From NCBI GenBank assembly GCA_000320545.1, contig ADNK01001796.1, positions 1-38,326 on the forward strand: a stretch of 38,326 nucleotides of DNA. The letters are read 5' to 3'. Below, one piece after another: positions 35,238 to 38,326 of this stretch; the first letter of the stretch is position 1; each line of letters opens with the position of its first letter. A program made the translations under genes and the position numbers. Below the pieces are notes generated by a model. It saw only the letters and a list, made by a program, of their open reading frames with translations. It was not told the DNA's origin and did no database searches. The DNA is from Bigelowiella natans CCMP2755 (Eukaryota > Cercozoa > Chlorarachniophyceae).

Positions 35238-37467
35238 GTTCCATTACCATGAAAATAACAATGCAGAGCATTACACATTTATTGACACGTCGTGTTGTGG
35301 TTCTATTCATGTTCTCCAAGGTCTTCTTCTTCTTCTTCACCTTTGCGGCGTTGTCCATCCGTAAAGTTCCAATTATTTCATGACGCGACAGATAATCCAT
35401 CATTAGAGGTAGATAGTGTAGGTTAGGTTAGATTAGCCAATTCGTTTTATTAGCATTGTTGTTGCTTAGTAGTAATGACAATACTGCTGCTGATAATAAC
35501 AGAAATGTTGGGGAGCGGTACACGAGCTGAAAGGTAATTATCGTTGTTATTCTTCTTGTTGTTTTTGTTTTTGTTATTGTTAATATAATTGCAAGATATG
35601 TAGCAGTAGCAGTAGCAGTAGCAGTAGTAGTATAGTAGTAGTACCGTTCGGTCATCACTCAAGGGAGATGATTCTGTGTTGTGAAGAAGAAGAAGAAGAA
35701 GAAGTAGTAGTAGTAGTAGTAGTAAGAGAAAAGAAACAGCTCTACCTACATGCTCATTGTCCAAAACCATGCAGCATCTAGTGTTAGATAGCATTAGTAG
35801 TACTAGTAGTTGTAGGCGGTCAGATTTGTTTCTTTCTGTGTAATCGTAATGTTTGTTGCTCGTATAGCTTAAAATACGAGTAGTTATGTGTTGTTGCTAT
35901 GTTCTGCTGACTTCATCAATTATTTAATTTCTCCCCCCCCCCCCTCCTCGATCCTCCTCCTCCCCTTGCTATCATTATCGTCGTCATTATCACAGGGGTA
36001 TATGAGAAAGATGGGAACAACGACGACAACAACACTGGCGGTGCTGCTGGTGATGGATCAGGCTGGAAGAAGAATAATAACATTGATGGTAGTAGTGATG
36101 TGATGGGCTCTCCTATCTCCAATCCTACCTTACAGAGACAGAATTCTCTCGCTGCTGAAGGTAAATCAACGTGAATGATAATGATGATGGTAATGCTGAT
36201 GATAGCAATATTGGTGGTGGTGGTGGTGATAATAAAGAGGAGAAGTTCTTCCTTTGCGTCGTTTACTATTGTTCTCAAGATAAGATATCAATCGATCGAT
36301 CGTGCGAGGAGGATGATGCATCCACTCATAGCTAACATCCAACTCTACTACTACAACAGAATAAAGTAATATGATACATGTGTTTTATACTACTGCAACT
36401 ACCCATTCCATCAATTAGGCGACGTAACAATGTGCACAGTACGTTGCATGAAGGCATATGCTGAAAGGACCAAAGAGGTAGCTAGGTAGGTAGGTAGGTA
36501 GGTAGGTAGGTCGTTGTTATGTTATTAAAAGAAGGACGAGGGAGGACAACTGCTTTCCGTCATGGATTGGTGGATTAGGTTAGCAGTGTGGTGTGTCTTG
36601 TTATTGTAATACTGCTGCTGCTGCTGCTACTGCTACTGCTACTGCTGCCGGATGATCAGCTTCGACTAGCATTCCTTAAAAGCGTTAATGCACCCAAGAT
36701 ACCAAAGGTAGGTGTGTAAGAATACACTTGCAACTAACTACCCTATATCCTTCTCTTGCACTTCTTCTTGCTTGCTGCTGTTACGGGGATACACACACCT
36801 ACCACACACACACAGACAATGTGCTGCTGCTAGCATTGAATGAATCAATGAACCAACCAATCAACAGGTCTTTATAGAAGAAAAGATCAAAAAGCGAGAG
36901 GCGGACAAATCTAGACGTATCCAAGCAGGTAGTAGCAGGAATGATACGATAGATGAGTACCGAGTAAGGAAAAGGAAAGTAGAGAGGAGGACATCACGAT
37001 GAGGAGGAAGATTTATATATAGAGTACTTGTTATTGATTGATGATACTGACGATGATGATGATGATGATGATGACCAGGAGAGCTCTCGGAATTTCCACC
37101 TGAGGAAGAATCAAAGGAGGAAAAGGAGCTAAGAGAGGCAGAAGAAGACCGCATTCGGTACTACTAGTAGTAGTAGTAGTTGTTGTTGTTGTTGTCGTTG
37201 TAGTTATAGTAGTGGTGGTGGTGGTGGTGGTAGGTGTTGGCTTCTTCTGATTTGATTGATTTGAATGCAGTAGTAAATGCATGATGATTGGGTTATCAAT
37301 GGTTGGATGACCAGCATTCCTTATTTGTACCTATATAACGATGGTGATAACTATGATGATAATCATGATGATAGTAATGATGATAATGATGATCGATCGA
37401 TCATCACGTTATAGCATTCAGAATCAGTGTTGATTTTTTATTGTCACAATATATACATGTATATATC

Positions 37468-37507
<40 letters not shown>

Positions 37508-37764
37508 CTACCCCTCTCGTTTCTATATGTTCCGCGTTTGGTGGTTTTATCTTCCTATTTATTTAAAAAGAAGGGAGAAGTATTCCAACAACATATACCA
37601 GCATCAGCATCAGCATCATCATCATGCATATTGGTTGCTATTATTAGGTATGAGGAGGAAGCTATACGTGTTAAAGAAGAGGTAAACAAGATACCACTAA
37701 TTAATCATCTTTGTAATATTATTCTACTAATCTACAATATTTAGACCCAATGATATATGTGTAC

Positions 37765-37814
<50 letters not shown>

Positions 37815-38116
37815 TATATAAATAGGATGTCATATGTTAATCGTCGTCGTATGTAATTCAGGAAGCAAAGAATCACTGGTCAAACAGACTTTTCATTAGT
37901 GCGGATGGAAAAGGTGCTGCCTATCGCTAATGATACTCATAATCATGATGGTGATGGTGGTGGTGGTGGTGATGTAAAAGAGAAATAGCATGCATGATCA
38001 AAATCATCATCATCATCATCATCATCATGCACTAAAAAGGTCTCTTGGATGCTGATACGATTGATAAGATGACCAAGGTATTATTGCAGGGAGAGAAGAA
38101 ATAACACAGAGAGAGA

Positions 38117-38156
<40 letters not shown>

Positions 38157-38175
38157 GTTTATTGTAACATATGTG

Positions 38176-38221
<46 letters not shown>

Positions 38222-38326
38222 CAGCAGCGTTGATATGATGATATGTTGTTAATGAAGATGTGAATGATATTTGATAGGATGTGCTCAAAGAGGCCGGAGT
38301 ACCTCCTTCAAAGTTAAAGACACAGT
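29650..38326 (+). CDS. Multi-exon protein with HAD-phosphatase-like core, 3' partial
   Basis: At least 33 exons, about 820 aa in the window, running off the right edge. Proposed start ATG 29650 (MATAHQ) is weak. Regions: N-terminal part (GTGASTRACEQGFAVARW, ALKEHPRAWITSCSGVLSTV), a Pro-rich segment with PPPPPV and PPPPPPL, a lysine-rich linker, then a HAD-like core. HAD motif I reads TVIALDFDQTITL (D-x-D-x-T). Motif II may be the Thr in GAICCIATAQTPG, followed by SLVQEIRHLGLARVFNVELF. A later FQLFHDATDN could serve as motif IV. The C-terminal part is charged and helical (EEKIKKREADKSRRIQ). Phosphatase activity is inferred from motif I; the whole architecture was not recognised. Confidence 0.75.
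33004..33051. repeat. (CA)n run
   Basis: About 24 CA units, in the intron directly after the HAD motif I exon and 50 nt upstream of the next acceptor (33101|33102). Confidence 0.95.
33812..33930. repeat. (ATG)n and complementary (CAT)n in one intron
   Basis: (ATG)11 at about 33812-33845 and (CAT)n at 33866-33930 are reverse complements 20 bp apart within the intron 33788-34184. The transcript could form a stem of about 30 bp. Confidence 0.85.
37768..37812. repeat. (TA)n run
   Basis: About 22 TA units in the intron between exons 37648-37681 and 37862-37913. Confidence 0.95.
38107..38219. repeat. (GA)n and (TA)n runs
   Basis: (GA)n at 38107-38153 and (TA)20 at 38180-38219 in the last intron visible. 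The final exon begins at 38278. Confidence 0.95.

Larger units (their letters stand above)
32654..35408 (+). other. Exons 14-23: HAD-like core
   Basis: 32654-32715, 32788-32920 (motif I), 33102-33156, 33352-33395, 33743-33787 (candidate motif II), 34185-34232, 34432-34482, 34859-34940, 35110-35155 and 35321-35408 (candidate motif IV, preceded by Ser6 from a TCT run). All phases close. Spacing of motif I to the IATAQTPG strand is about 45 residues, acceptable for a HAD with a small cap or insertion. Lys residues in SRKPKD could provide motif III. Confidence 0.75.
35503..38326 (+). other. Exons 24-33 of the HAD-like gene
   Basis: 35503-35533, 35996-36160, 36419-36477, 36660-36707, 36868-36928, 37079-37157, 37648-37681, 37862-37913, 38040-38077 and 38278-38326 (continues). 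Phases close. Peptides: KCWGAVHELK, SNPTLQRQNSLAAE, DVTMCTVRCMKAYAERTKE, LRLAFLKSVNAPKIPK, GELSEFPPEEESKEEKELRE, EAKNHWSNRLFISADGK, DVLKEAGVPPSKLKT. The segment is charged and probably coiled; no domain recognised. Confidence 0.74.

Noticed and set aside
35740-35780. Possible extra exon (LPTCSLSKTMQHL) of the HAD-like gene
   Set aside because: Including it breaks codon phase into 35996; skipping it keeps phase.

Overview
Eukaryotic nuclear DNA, almost certainly a protist. No prokaryotic operon, tRNA, rRNA or CRISPR array was seen. Microsatellites occur every few hundred bases: (ATG/CAT)n, (CTA/TAG)n, (GAA)n, (GGA)n, (GA)n, (CA)n and (TA)n. Most coding exons are only 20-200 nt long, with GT-AG borders. 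I built the gene models by hand, accepting chains of short open segments whose splice sites and codon phases agree. Lineage is not assignable from the sequence alone; the very high intron density would suit an intron-rich protist (some Rhizaria and other algae or protists), but that is inference.

Layout: (1) 1-2294: repeats and a GC-richer, GCTAGC-rich stretch; no supported gene. (2) 2295-6605, minus: 23-exon gene of about 704 aa with EF-hand-like helices in its first half and a basic, Ser-rich tail. (3) 6606-6749: short divergent promoter interval. (4) 6750-9372, plus: secreted right-handed parallel beta-helix (pectate-lyase-like) protein of about 695-710 aa in very long exons, unlike its neighbours. 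(5) 9373-10904: convergent intergenic DNA with another GC-richer patch. (6) 10905-23729, minus: about 45 exons encoding a roughly 1,040-aa TBC-TLDc protein of the TBC1D24/Skywalker type, with a novel long N-terminal extension. (7) 23730-26117: GC-richer intergenic DNA with a duplicated terminal-inverted-repeat element. (8) 26118-27816, minus: small gene with a DUF2867-like domain. (9) 28171-29062, minus: small, probably single-pass membrane protein, unidentified. (10) 29650-38326, plus: at least 33 exons encoding a Pro-rich protein with a HAD-phosphatase-like core; it runs off the window.

Most introns consist largely of microsatellite, and several microsatellites are translated into homopeptides (Thr, Asp, Ser, Ser-Leu, Ala). 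Because low-complexity DNA is often open in several frames, many long ORFs here are decoys. The beta-helix gene is the compositional outlier. The TBC-TLDc gene is the best-supported functional call: its exon phases chain almost without conflict, and the translated exons follow the known TBC and TLDc motif order from the start of the TBC domain to the C-terminal EAWG motif and stop.

The genes do not form an obvious pathway. Two small bidirectional intervals (6606-6749 and 29063-29649) may carry shared promoters.
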